A stretch of 64,000 nt of DNA from Frateuria_A sp051900415. GTDB lineage: Bacteria; Pseudomonadota; Gammaproteobacteria; Xanthomonadales; Rhodanobacteraceae. Below are positions 17,132 through 28,392 of this stretch, in pieces. The DNA lies in assembly GCF_051900415.1 (NCBI RefSeq), contig NZ_JBHZGL010000010.1:94696-158695 (forward strand), in the 5' to 3' direction. The position numbers and the translations under genes are program-made. Each line of letters starts with the position of its first letter. The first letter of the stretch is position 1. The notes under the pieces were generated by a model. The model saw nothing but the letters and a program-made list of their open reading frames with translations, did not search any database and was not told the origin of the DNA.

Positions 17132-17195
17132 GAAGCCCGCTTGCGGGCGATGCCCCTGGCTTCGGAAGGGGAGGCATCGCCCGCAAGCGGGCTTC
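17132..17195. repeat. Long perfect inverted repeat (REP-like, possible terminator)
   Basis: Two perfect 23-base arms (17132-17154 and 17173-17195; core AGCCCGCTTGCGGGCGATGC) flank an 18-base spacer, 11 bases after the M23 peptidase stop. Each arm is itself partly palindromic (GCCCGC-TT-GCGGGC). The followed TGCTTTTGCG gives a short T run, so it may also terminate transcription before secA. Confidence 0.7.
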
Positions 17196-17328
17196 CTGCT
17201 TTTGCGGCGCCGGCCTCTTGAATCCCCCGCCCTTCGCCGCCATCCCGGCCCACTGGGGCGGCTGTAGTAACATGTCTCCTTTCGCCCGTGACCGCCGCGG
17301 GCCTTGAGCCTTCACTGACGGAAGATCG

Positions 17329-20046
<2,718 letters not shown>

Positions 20047-20080
20047 GGACAGTCCGGCGCGCCGATCTCACGTCGGCGCG

Positions 20081-20179
20081 CCCGGCTGTAGGAGCGCACC
20101 CTGCCCCGCCCGGGGGGCCGGCGCCCCCCCCGCCCCCCCCCCCCCCGGCCCCCCCCCCCGGCTGTAGGAGCGCACCCTG
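20081..20179. repeat. 23-base direct repeat flanking a G/C-only tract
   Basis: The 23-base sequence beginning CCCGGCTGTAGGAGCGCACC occurs at 20081-20103 and again at 20157-20179. Between the copies 20104-20156 contains no A or T and includes C runs of 14 (20133-20146) and 11. Such a tract is unlike anything else in the window and may be an assembly or sequencing artefact rather than real DNA. Confidence 0.7.
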
Positions 20180-20224
20180 TGTGCGATCCGGGTAGGTGGT
20201 CGCGCACAGAGTGCGCTCCTACAG
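20162..20224. repeat. REP-like palindrome (TGTAGGAGCGCAC family)
   Basis: Arms of 25 bases (20162-20186 and 20200-20224) pair with two mismatches, one of them a G-U wobble, around a 13-base loop. The arm sequence starts CTGTAGGAGCGCAC. The element lies between the convergent genes secA and apaH and could terminate either. A partial copy lies at 20081 and a diverged one at 54126-54222. Confidence 0.7.
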
Positions 20225-20274
20225 AGAGACCTACATCGTGACCACTGCGAGCGCCGGGTCACCTCGGGTGGTGG

Positions 20275-21126
20275 TCAGTCCCCGCCGCCCGATGGCCGCT
20301 TGCGGTGCGGCTCCGCATTCACCGTGATGTACTGCGGCTCCTCCCCGTCAAGCCGCAGCGCGGTCAGCTGGCCGCCCCACACGCAGCCGGTGTCGATCGC
20401 ATACACGCCCAGTCCAGCGAAACGGCCCAGTGCGGACCAGTGCCCGCAGACCATCCTGACTTCCCGCCGGCGCATGCCCGGTACGGCGAACCACGGATAA
20501 AGCCCAGGCTTCTGCGTGCCCGGCACGCCCTTGGCCTCGAAGTCGATACGCCCGTTGACGTCGCAGTAGCGCATGCGCGTCATGGTGTTGATCGAGGCGC
20601 GGAAGCGCTCGATGCCCTGCAACCGGCTCGACCAGGCAGCCGGGCGATTCCCGAAGAGATTGCGCAACAGCCTCGGGTGGCGCGGGCTGGACAGCTCGCG
20701 CTCCACTTCCTGCGCCGCACGTAGCGCCTGGCGCAGCGTCCACGAGGGTGCCATGCCGGCGTGCACCATGCCCCAACCCAATGCCTCGTCGTGATGCAGC
20801 AGCTTCTGGTTGCGAAGCCACTCGAACAGCACCGGCGCGTCGTCCGCGAACAGCACCTCGCGCAGCTCCGGGTTGACCCGCGACTGCGCGTCGGGCTTGC
20901 GCTGGGCGATCGCCAGCAGGCTCAGGTCATGGTTGCCCAGCGTGACGACCACGTTCTCGCGCAGGCCGTGCAGCATGCGCAGTACCTGCAGCGACTCGCC
21001 GCCCCGGTTGACCAGGTCACCGCAGAACCACAGCTGGTCGCACGACGGGTCGAACCGCAATGTGTCGAGCAAACGCGAGAGCTCCGGATAGCAGCCCTGC
21101 ACGTCGCCGATTGCATATGTCGCCAT
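20275..21126 (-). CDS. apaH: Symmetrical diadenosine tetraphosphatase ApaH
   Basis: 283-residue metallophosphoesterase hydrolysing Ap4A to two ADP, and decapping Np4-capped RNA. Metal-binding motifs: GDVQGCY at 7-13 (Gln where E. coli has His, as in many homologs), GDLVNRGGES near 36, GNHD near 65. The C-terminal region has VCGHW and DTGCVWGGQLTALRL. It is the last gene of the lptD-surA-pdxA-rsmA-apaG-apaH cluster, 52 bases after apaG. Confidence 0.95.
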   Translation of the reverse strand: MATYAIGDVQGCYPELSRLLDTLRFDPSCDQLWFCGDLVNRGGESLQVLRMLHGLRENVVVTLGNHDLSLLAIAQRKPDAQSRVNPELREVLFADDAPVLFEWLRNQKLLHHDEALGWGMVHAGMAPSWTLRQALRAAQEVERELSSPRHPRLLRNLFGNRPAAWSSRLQGIERFRASINTMTRMRYCDVNGRIDFEAKGVPGTQKPGLYPWFAVPGMRRREVRMVCGHWSALGRFAGLGVYAIDTGCVWGGQLTALRLDGEEPQYITVNAEPHRKRPSGGGD

Positions 21127-21178
21127 CAGAACTCGTCCGTCCGGTCCATCGCAGGCGAACCCTCGATAGTGCGTGCCA

Positions 21179-21562
21179 TCAGTGCAGGGTGCGCGGTATG
21201 GACAGCGTGAACGGCGCGATCGGCGCCTCGAAGTGGGTGCCGTCGTCGGCGAGCATCTGGTAGCTGCCGCGCATCGTGCCCACGGCGGTGTCCAGCACCG
21301 CGCCTGAGCTGTACTGGTAACGGTCGCCCGGCCGCATCCACGGCTGGTCGCCGACCACGCCCTCGCCGCGCACCTCTTCCACCTTGCCGTTGGCGTCGGT
21401 GATCACCCAGTGGCGGGTGAGCAGCCGCGCGGGCACGTCGCCGGCGTTGTGCAGCGTCACGGTGTAGGCGAACACGTAGCGGTTGTCGTGCGGCTTGGAT
21501 TGGTCGGGAACGAAACGGGTTTCGACCTGCACGTCGATCGTGTAGGAAGCTTTGGGATTCAT
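21179..21562 (-). CDS. apaG: ApaG protein
   Basis: 127-residue single-domain ApaG protein, an immunoglobulin-like beta fold. Features: FAYTVTLHNAGD, LLTRHWVITDANG, the EEVRGEGVVGDQPWMRPG motif and GTMRGSYQML, all typical. Its biochemical role is unclear; it is named for its conserved position beside apaH. It sits between rsmA (48 bases upstream) and apaH, in the usual order. Confidence 0.95.
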   Translation of the reverse strand: MNPKASYTIDVQVETRFVPDQSKPHDNRYVFAYTVTLHNAGDVPARLLTRHWVITDANGKVEEVRGEGVVGDQPWMRPGDRYQYSSGAVLDTAVGTMRGSYQMLADDGTHFEAPIAPFTLSIPRTLH

Positions 21563-21610
21563 GCGTCGATTGTACGGCCTGCGCGCGGGCGTGCGCGTGT
21601 AGGCGACGCG

Positions 21611-22393
21611 TCAGGCGGGGAGCTTGGCCAGCCGCACGAAATCGCCGGGCGCGAGGGTCTCGGCGCGCGTCTTCGGGTCGATGCCTGCGCTGGCGATGGC
21701 CGCGCTGTCGAGCAGGTTCTTCAGCCCGTTCGCGAGCGTCTTGCGCCGCTGCGCGAAGGCTGCCTTGACGATCGCGTGCAGGCGTTGCGGGTCGGCATCG
21801 TGGCGCTCGTGTTCAGCCAGCGGCACCAACCGTACGACCGCCGAATCGACCTTCGGCGGCGGACGGAACGCGCCGGGCGGCACGGTGAACAGCGGCTCGA
21901 CCCGGCAGGCCAACTGCAGCATCACCGACAGGCGGCCATACACCTTGCTGCCCGGGTCCGCGGCCATGCGATCGACCACTTCCTTCTGCAGCATGAAGTG
22001 CATGTCTGCGATCGCGGCCGCATGGTCCACGCAGTGGAACAGGATCGGACTGGAGATGTAGTAGGGCAGGTTGCCGGCCAGGCGCACTCGCGGCACGCCG
22101 AGGCGTTGCGCCAGCGCGGTGAAGTCCACCTTGAGCACGTCGGCATGGACGATCTCCAGCGACCCGACGGTGCTCGCGCGCGCCTGCAGACCGGGAATCA
22201 GGTCGGTGTCCAGCTCGATCGCGGTGAGGCGGCCGGCGGCGGCCAGCAGCGGCAGCGTCAGCGCGCCTTCGCCCGGGCCGATTTCCACGACGCGGTCGTT
22301 GGCCTTGGGCGCGATCGCGCTGACGATGCGCTCGATGTAGCGCTTTTCGTGCAGGAAATGCTGGCCGAAGCTTTTCTTGGGGCGGGCGTTCAT
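21611..22393 (-). CDS. rsmA: 16S rRNA dimethyladenosine transferase RsmA (KsgA)
   Basis: 260-residue SAM-dependent enzyme that dimethylates A1518 and A1519 of 16S rRNA. N-terminal KKSFGQHFL, SAM motif I EIGPGEGALT, ELD at the end of the second strand, and the catalytic NLPYYISSPIL (NLPY motif) are visible; a C-terminal helical domain of about 70 residues follows. It is 24 bases downstream of pdxA on the same strand. Confidence 0.97.
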   Translation of the reverse strand: MNARPKKSFGQHFLHEKRYIERIVSAIAPKANDRVVEIGPGEGALTLPLLAAAGRLTAIELDTDLIPGLQARASTVGSLEIVHADVLKVDFTALAQRLGVPRVRLAGNLPYYISSPILFHCVDHAAAIADMHFMLQKEVVDRMAADPGSKVYGRLSVMLQLACRVEPLFTVPPGAFRPPPKVDSAVVRLVPLAEHERHDADPQRLHAIVKAAFAQRRKTLANGLKNLLDSAAIASAGIDPKTRAETLAPGDFVRLAKLPA

Positions 22394-22417
22394 CGGATTT
22401 CTCGTAGACCTTTGGCT

Positions 22418-23410
22418 TCAACCGATCTTGTCGCGACGGCTTGCCATGTCCAGCGCCATCCGCGCCGCCGCGATCAGGCTGGATGGATCCGCGCGACCGG
22501 TTCCGGCCAGGTCCAGCGCGGTGCCGTGATCGACCGAGGTACGGATGAACGGCAGGCCGAGGGTCATGTTGACGGTGCGATCGAAAGCTTCGCTCTTGAG
22601 CACGGGCAGTGCCTGGTCGTGATACATCGCCAGCACGGCGTCGTAGCGTTCGCGCTGGGCGGGGACGAAGGCGGTGTCCGCTGGCAGGGGGCCGAGCAGG
22701 TACATGCCCTGCGCACGCAACCGCGCCAGCACGGGCTCGACCACGTCGATTTCCTCGCGGCCGAGGTGGCCACCTTCGCCGGCGTGAGGGTTGAGGCCGA
22801 GCACCGCGATGCGCGGCTCGGCCAGGCCGAACCGTGCCTTGAGCCCGGCATGCACGATGCGGAGCGTGCGTTCCAGCGATTCGGCGGTGATCGCCGCGGG
22901 CACCGCGTGCAGCGGCAGGTGCGTGGTGGCCAGGGCCACGCGCAACTCCGGGCTGGCCAGCATCATCACCACGTCGACGCCAGCGCGCTGGGCGAAAAAC
23001 TCGGTATGGCCGCTGAAAGGAATGCCGGCGTCGTTGATCGAGGCCTTCTGCAAGGGCGCGGTAACCACGGCCGCGTAGCTGCCCGCGAGGCAGCCATCGG
23101 CCGCCTCAGCCAGCGTGGTCAGGACGTGGCGGGCATTGCGCGGGTCGGGCTGGCCAGGGTGCTCCTGTGCCACCAGCGGCACGTGCTGGACGCGCAGGCT
23201 ACCCGGCACGTGCGCATGCGGCTGGCCGTCGTCTTCGAGCAGTTTCAGCGGCAGGCCGCAGCGGGCCGCTGCGCGCCGCAGCAAGTCGCGGTCGGTGATG
23301 GCGACGAGCCCGGCCGCAAATGGTGCCGATGCGAGCCGGACCAGCAGTTCGGGACCGACGCCGGCCGGCTCCCCGGCAGTCAGCGCCAGACGCGGCAGGC
23401 TGGCGTTCAA
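22418..23410 (-). CDS. pdxA: 4-hydroxythreonine-4-phosphate dehydrogenase PdxA
   Basis: 330-residue NAD-dependent enzyme of pyridoxal phosphate synthesis. Features: TAGEPAGVGPEL at the N-terminus (consensus GEPxGIGPE), VVTAPLQKASINDAGIPFSGHTEF, NPHAGEGGHLG and the metal histidine motifs, ending in TSVDHGTALDLAGTGRADP. The frame is open into surA; a TTG at 23410, eight bases after the surA stop, gives the family N-terminus. CTG at 23422 is an alternative. No ATG or GTG lies at a suitable place, so the rare start is inferred. Confidence 0.93.
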   Translation of the reverse strand: MNASLPRLALTAGEPAGVGPELLVRLASAPFAAGLVAITDRDLLRRAAARCGLPLKLLEDDGQPHAHVPGSLRVQHVPLVAQEHPGQPDPRNARHVLTTLAEAADGCLAGSYAAVVTAPLQKASINDAGIPFSGHTEFFAQRAGVDVVMMLASPELRVALATTHLPLHAVPAAITAESLERTLRIVHAGLKARFGLAEPRIAVLGLNPHAGEGGHLGREEIDVVEPVLARLRAQGMYLLGPLPADTAFVPAQRERYDAVLAMYHDQALPVLKSEAFDRTVNMTLGLPFIRTSVDHGTALDLAGTGRADPSSLIAAARMALDMASRRDKIG

Positions 23411-23418
23411 GGCACGGC

Positions 23419-24771
23419 TCAGCTCTTGTCCTGCGCGTCCGGGTCCTTCAGTTCCGGCACCAGGATGTTGACGTAGGCATCGGCGCGCAGCTGGCGCAGG
23501 AAGTCCTCGTACGCCTGCTCGGCCTTGCGGTTGCCGATCGCCTGGCGCGCCTGGTTGCGCTCGCTCTCGTCGGTCACGTCGCTCTTGCGAGTGCCTTCCA
23601 GCTGAACGATGTGCCAACCAGCCTCGCTCTGGAACGGCTGGGAGACCTCGCCGTCCTTCAGTTGCGAGAGTTGCTCGGCGATCGTGCTGCCCCACTGGTC
23701 GCGCTGGAACCAGCCCATGTCGCCGCCGGCATTGGCGGTGGTCGGGTCCTTGGAGTTTTCCTTCGCCAGCTTGGCGAAGTCCTCGTGCTTGTTGACGATG
23801 CGGTTGTACAGGTCCTGCGCCTTCTGCTGCGCCTGCTCGGGCGTCACCAGCTCGCTCGGCCGGATCAGGATCTGGCGGGCGTGGTACTCGGTGACGACCT
23901 GGCGGCTCGGCTCGCGCTGGTCGACCAGCTTGAGGATGTGAAAGCCGGTAGGCCCGCGCAGCGCGGCGCTGACCTGGCCAGGTTTCATGCCCGCGATGGT
24001 GTCGGCGAAGGCCGGCGGGATTTCGTCCATCTTGCGCCAGCCGAGGTCGCCGCCTTCCAGTGCGTCCTGCGCATCGGAATAGCGGATCGCCGCGGCGTTG
24101 AAGTCCATGCCGCCCTTGATCGCATCGAGCGCTTCCTGTGCCTTGGCCTGCGCCGCGTTGATGTCCTGCGCGGTACCGCCGGCCGGGATCGAGATCTGGA
24201 TGTGCGCCAGATGCACTTCGCCGGCCTTGTAGGTCGGGCTGTTGAGCAGGTTGTTGATTTCGCTGTCGGTGATGTTGACCGAGTCGCGCACCACGCTCTC
24301 GTGCAGGCGCTGGACCATGATCTGGTCGACCAGTTGACCACGGAACGCGGCGAAACTCTGCCCGCTCTGTTCGACCGCCTGCTGCAGCTGCTCGGGGCTC
24401 ATGCGGTTCTGTTGCGCAACCGTGGCCACCGCCTGGTCGACGTCCGAGTTGGAAACCCGGATGCCCTGCTCGCCGGCCTTGGCCACCTGCAGCTTCATCA
24501 GCACCAGGCGGTCGAGCACCTGACGCTTGAGCACGTCCTCCGGCGGCAGCCGGTCGGGCGTGCTGGCGTACTGCTGCCTGACCGAGCGTACGGCTTCGTC
24601 CAGTTCACTCTGCAGGATCACGTTGTCGTCGACCACCGCAATGATGCGGTCGAGCGGCTGCGTGCCCGAAGTCGTGGCGTCACCCTGCGCCTGGGGCAGC
24701 AACTGGGCCTGGACGGGCAGGACGGTGGCCGCGGCGAGCGCGAGGAGGAGCAACGCGGTGGGGTGCTTCAT
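23419..24771 (-). CDS. surA: Periplasmic chaperone/peptidyl-prolyl isomerase SurA
   Basis: 450 residues. Cleavable signal peptide (about 1-22, ending VQAQ), N-terminal chaperone domain with LDRIIAVVDDNVILQSELD, two parvulin (PpiC) domains at about 190-290 and 300-400, and a C-terminal helix. SurA escorts outer-membrane proteins, including LptD, through the periplasm. It lies 120 bases downstream of lptD, as in many gammaproteobacteria. Confidence 0.96.
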   Translation of the reverse strand: MKHPTALLLLALAAATVLPVQAQLLPQAQGDATTSGTQPLDRIIAVVDDNVILQSELDEAVRSVRQQYASTPDRLPPEDVLKRQVLDRLVLMKLQVAKAGEQGIRVSNSDVDQAVATVAQQNRMSPEQLQQAVEQSGQSFAAFRGQLVDQIMVQRLHESVVRDSVNITDSEINNLLNSPTYKAGEVHLAHIQISIPAGGTAQDINAAQAKAQEALDAIKGGMDFNAAAIRYSDAQDALEGGDLGWRKMDEIPPAFADTIAGMKPGQVSAALRGPTGFHILKLVDQREPSRQVVTEYHARQILIRPSELVTPEQAQQKAQDLYNRIVNKHEDFAKLAKENSKDPTTANAGGDMGWFQRDQWGSTIAEQLSQLKDGEVSQPFQSEAGWHIVQLEGTRKSDVTDESERNQARQAIGNRKAEQAYEDFLRQLRADAYVNILVPELKDPDAQDKS

Positions 24772-24891
24772 CGGTCGGAAACCTTCAATCGCCTGCGCGG
24801 CGATGGTTGGAGGGATCGGTGCCTTCAGGTCCGGTCGTGCCGGTCGACAACCGTGGATCGCAACGGCGGCGGAAAGTTCGCGGCCAAGCCG

Positions 24892-27318
24892 TTACTGATA
24901 GCCGAGAATACCACGCCGCAGCACGTCTTCCGCCTGGCCGTTGAAGGCGCCCAGGCCCTTGAAGACCAGCTCGAACATGACCGCGTTGTTGCTTTCACCT
25001 CGGTCGATGATCGGGCCGGAGGTGACCACGTAGTGACGTCCGACTAGCCGTACGGCGACACAGCAGCTGTCGTACTCCACACCGGCCAGGGCCTCGATTG
25101 TGCGCTGGTCGCGCACCGAATAGACCCAACGCGCGAGCAGCCGCCAGCGTTCGGAGATCGGGTAGATCGTCGAGGCGTCGTACTGCTCCACCAGATTGCG
25201 GCGAAAGCGGTAGGAGAAGTTGAAGATGCCATCCACACCGAGACGCCGCTGCAGCTCGAGCGTGCCCAGGTCGGTCTGGCGGGAGTTCGGGCTCCACTGG
25301 TAAGCGCTGTTGAGACGCCAGCGGTCATTCAACTGGACACCGAACTGGGCTACGTAATCCGAGCGCGTCCAGTCGGTCGGTGCCGCAGTGGTGACGGCAC
25401 CGACGGGCAGTTGCACTCGCTGCGGTGCGAAGTAGTGGATCTGGCCGATGCTGGCAGACAACCTTTCCACGCCATCGTCATCGAGCAATCGGGTGGTCAG
25501 TGCCGCAGTAAGGTTGTTGGCGTCCATCTGGCGGTCGGCGCCGGAAAACTGGTTGGACGAGAACAGTTGCCAGTAGTCGAAGGACATGCGCCGCGTGTCG
25601 AACACGGGCAGATCGTCCTGGTTGCGGTAGGGCACGTACAGGTAGTAGAGCCTCGGCTCGAGCGTCTGCGTGTAAGAGGTGCCGAACAGCGATGCCTGGC
25701 GGTCGAAAATCAGGCCGGTGTCCAGACTGGCGATCGGCAGCGCCCGACTGGGCGTGCGGTCATCGAAGGGCGAAACCTGCCTTCCGCTCAGCTGGCCACG
25801 GTAGCCGAAGTCCTGGTAGTCGGCCTTGAGCTGGTAAGCGGTGTAGCGGTAGGCGAGTTTTGGGCGTACGAACCAGGCGGCGCCCCGAAAGTCCGCGGCC
25901 AGGTAGGGATACACATCTAGGCGATCGCCCTGGACCACCTCGTCCTTGCGGAAGGCCACCGCTTCGGTATCGGCGCCGAACTCGAGCCAGCGGTTGAGCG
26001 GGAGATCCAGCCCAAGTGTTGCCCGCGGCCAGCGCTTGTACTGGATGGTTCTATCGGGGAGATACGCGTCGACGTTCTGGTAACTGTCAGCGCCGAACGA
26101 GGCATCCCACCAATTGCCATGGCCGCGGACATAGCCGGTGGAGGTAAGAGTCCTCACGGCCGTGGCATATAGGTCGTTGCCGAAATCGCGCAGATACGCA
26201 GCGTCCGAGGCCCGGTTGATGGACGTGCTGAAGGACCATGGCCCCCAAAGCCGCGTCGCGTCGCTGTACTTGAGCAACCAGCGGTCGGCGCCCTTGGTGG
26301 GTACGCTTGCCGAGGTGTTCTCGCCATGGTCATTGGGCAGGTATTCGAAATTCAGCTGGCCACGCGTACGCGGCAGCAGGTAACGGAACTCGCCCGCCAG
26401 CATGGCGCCGCGCTGGGTGTAGATGCGCGGCTCGAGCGTAGCGTCGTAGTTCGGCGCCAGGTTGAGGTAGTAGGGAATCGAGAACATCGTTCCCGACCGG
26501 TTCGAACTGCCGAAGGTCGGGTACAGGAAGCCGCTCTTGCGCCGGTTGTCGACCGGGAAGGTGAAGTAGGGCAGGTACAGGAACGGCACGTCGGCAAAGC
26601 GCATGGTTGCGCTGTGGGCCTTGCCCACGCCCGTCGCCTTGTCGATCTCCAGGCTCCTGGCGCGCACTTCCCACAGGTGGTGGCCAACGTCGCAGGTAGA
26701 GTAGCTGACCAGGTTGTAGCGGCTGCGCTGGGCATCGAGCAGCTCGCCGCGCGCGGCGGTGCCGTTGCCGCGCGACTGCAGCAGCTGGTAACGCACGTTC
26801 TCGGCCACGCCACGGTTGGCCTGGGTGTTGCCGTGCAGGCGGTCGGCACTGAGCAGTTCGCCGGCCTCCTGGTAGCGCACGTTGCCCTGGGCGTCGTAGT
26901 CGGTGGTGGCGTCGTTGTAATCGATCTGGTCACCGCGCAGCAGCTGGTCGGCGCGCTCGATGCGCACATTGCCCGAGAGCCGGTAGACCGCCTGGTTGGA
27001 GCTGTCCACGTGGGCGGCGTCGACGACCGTGTCGGAGGTCTCGCGCCCCGAGGTGTCGCGCGGCAGCGTCGGGTCGTAGAACTCCAGCAGTGCGTTGGGC
27101 CGGCACAGCGCGAAGCTTTCCGGACGCGGCGGACAGTGGAACGCGCCGAGCGGGCAGCTCGATACGTCGGCGCCGGTGCTGGCTGGCGTGGCGGGTGCTG
27201 CGGCGTCGGATACCGCGGTCTGGGCCCCGGCCGGGCCACCGAACAGGGCGAGGGCGGCGGCGACCGCCAGCAGGCGGCGTGGGGGCAAGGCGCGCGGGAT
27301 CGTGTGGCTCGGCGTCAC
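24892..27318 (-). CDS. lptD: LPS-assembly protein LptD
   Basis: 808-residue outer-membrane beta barrel that inserts lipopolysaccharide into the outer leaflet with LptE. Signal peptide at about 12-33, then a periplasmic OstA-like beta-jellyroll (about 85-230, with NVRIERADQLLRGDQIDYN) that continues the Lpt bridge, then the C-terminal barrel. Cysteines occur in the N-terminal linker (SSCPLGAFHC, FALC) and as an adjacent pair near the C-terminus (YDSCCVAV), consistent with the inter-domain disulfides of LptD. First gene of the cluster that ends in apaH. Confidence 0.95.
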   Translation of the reverse strand: MTPSHTIPRALPPRRLLAVAAALALFGGPAGAQTAVSDAAAPATPASTGADVSSCPLGAFHCPPRPESFALCRPNALLEFYDPTLPRDTSGRETSDTVVDAAHVDSSNQAVYRLSGNVRIERADQLLRGDQIDYNDATTDYDAQGNVRYQEAGELLSADRLHGNTQANRGVAENVRYQLLQSRGNGTAARGELLDAQRSRYNLVSYSTCDVGHHLWEVRARSLEIDKATGVGKAHSATMRFADVPFLYLPYFTFPVDNRRKSGFLYPTFGSSNRSGTMFSIPYYLNLAPNYDATLEPRIYTQRGAMLAGEFRYLLPRTRGQLNFEYLPNDHGENTSASVPTKGADRWLLKYSDATRLWGPWSFSTSINRASDAAYLRDFGNDLYATAVRTLTSTGYVRGHGNWWDASFGADSYQNVDAYLPDRTIQYKRWPRATLGLDLPLNRWLEFGADTEAVAFRKDEVVQGDRLDVYPYLAADFRGAAWFVRPKLAYRYTAYQLKADYQDFGYRGQLSGRQVSPFDDRTPSRALPIASLDTGLIFDRQASLFGTSYTQTLEPRLYYLYVPYRNQDDLPVFDTRRMSFDYWQLFSSNQFSGADRQMDANNLTAALTTRLLDDDGVERLSASIGQIHYFAPQRVQLPVGAVTTAAPTDWTRSDYVAQFGVQLNDRWRLNSAYQWSPNSRQTDLGTLELQRRLGVDGIFNFSYRFRRNLVEQYDASTIYPISERWRLLARWVYSVRDQRTIEALAGVEYDSCCVAVRLVGRHYVVTSGPIIDRGESNNAVMFELVFKGLGAFNGQAEDVLRRGILGYQ

Positions 27319-27463
27319 GGTGGGCTGTCGGCGTTCGTCAGGACGCGTAAAACTAGCAGAAAGGGTGCATGGCCGGCAGGAAAGCCAGCGCCTGGCGCGC
27401 CGCAGGCTGGGCTTCAGCCCGCCGCCCCGCAGGCAGGCGGGGCTCGTCGCCGATACGTCCCGC

Positions 27464-28384
27464 TCAGGACATCAACGCCGCGACATGGGCGCTGGCGCTG
27501 GCAGCCAGGGCGTCGAGGTCGTAGCCGCCTTCGAGGGTCGAAACGACGCGTCCGGCCGCATGCACCCGGGCGATGTCCACTAGCCGCGCGGTCAGCCAGC
27601 CGTAGTCGTCGGCGTCCAGTCGCAGCTGTGCGAGCGGGTCCGCACGATGGCCATCGAAGCCGGCCGAGACCAGCAGCAGTTGCGGACGGAACGCGTCCAG
27701 CCGCGGCAGCAGCCGCTCCTCCCAGATCTGCCGGAAAGCACCCGAGCCGGTTTCCGGCGGCAGCGGGGCGTTGAGCAGGTTGCCCACGCCGGTTTCCTCC
27801 GCGCCACCGCTGCCGGGATAGAGCGGCGACTGGTGGCTGGAGACGAACAGCACGCGCGGCTCGCGCGCGAAGATGTCCTGCGTGCCGTTGCCGTGGTGCA
27901 CGTCGAAGTCGGCGATCGCCACGCGCTCGATGCCATGCCCGGCCAGCGCGTGAGCCGCGCCGACCGCAACGTTGTTGAACAGGCAGAAGCCCATCGCCTG
28001 GTCGGCCGTCGCGTGGTGGCCGGGCGGGCGCACGGCGCAGAACGCGCGGCTGGCCCGTTCGTTGAGGACGGCATCGACCGCGGCGGCCACGGCGCCGGCA
28101 GCGCGCAGTGCCGCCTCGGCCGAGGCCGGCGACATCAGCGTGTCTTCGTCGAGGCGGATCAGCCCGTCCGCGGGGGCGCTGGCAAGGATGCGTGCGACGT
28201 AGGCAGGATGGTGCACGCGCTCGAGTGCCTCGATGCTCGCGCGCGGCGCCTCGATACGGTCGAGCGCGGCGAAACGGTCGCGGTCCAATGCCGCCAGCAC
28301 CGTGCGCAGGCGTGCGGGGGACTCGGGATGGCCGGGGCCGGGGGCGTGCTGCAGGCAGACCGGATGGGTGTAGAGCCGCAGCAT
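27464..28384 (-). CDS. Histone deacetylase-like (arginase-fold) amidohydrolase
   Basis: 306 residues, the size of bacterial class II HDAC/acetylpolyamine-amidohydrolase proteins. Zinc and catalytic motifs are intact: RPPGHHAT (tandem catalytic His) near 130, DFDVHHGNGTQDIF near 165 with metal-binding Asp and His, SAGFD near 245 and the STLEGGYD motif near 285. The substrate cannot be told from sequence; acetylated polyamines or acyl-lysines are known for relatives. ATG at 28384 is 8 bases after the adenosyltransferase stop, so it is probably cotranscribed with the cobalamin genes. The open frame upstream of this ATG overlaps that gene. Confidence 0.85.
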   Translation of the reverse strand: MLRLYTHPVCLQHAPGPGHPESPARLRTVLAALDRDRFAALDRIEAPRASIEALERVHHPAYVARILASAPADGLIRLDEDTLMSPASAEAALRAAGAVAAAVDAVLNERASRAFCAVRPPGHHATADQAMGFCLFNNVAVGAAHALAGHGIERVAIADFDVHHGNGTQDIFAREPRVLFVSSHQSPLYPGSGGAEETGVGNLLNAPLPPETGSGAFRQIWEERLLPRLDAFRPQLLLVSAGFDGHRADPLAQLRLDADDYGWLTARLVDIARVHAAGRVVSTLEGGYDLDALAASASAHVAALMS

Positions 28385-28392
28385 CGAAGGAA

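Noticed and set aside
20104..20161. G/C-only tract as a G-quadruplex or phase-variation tract
   Set aside because: It lies between convergent genes, away from any start, and the flanking duplication suggests an artefact.
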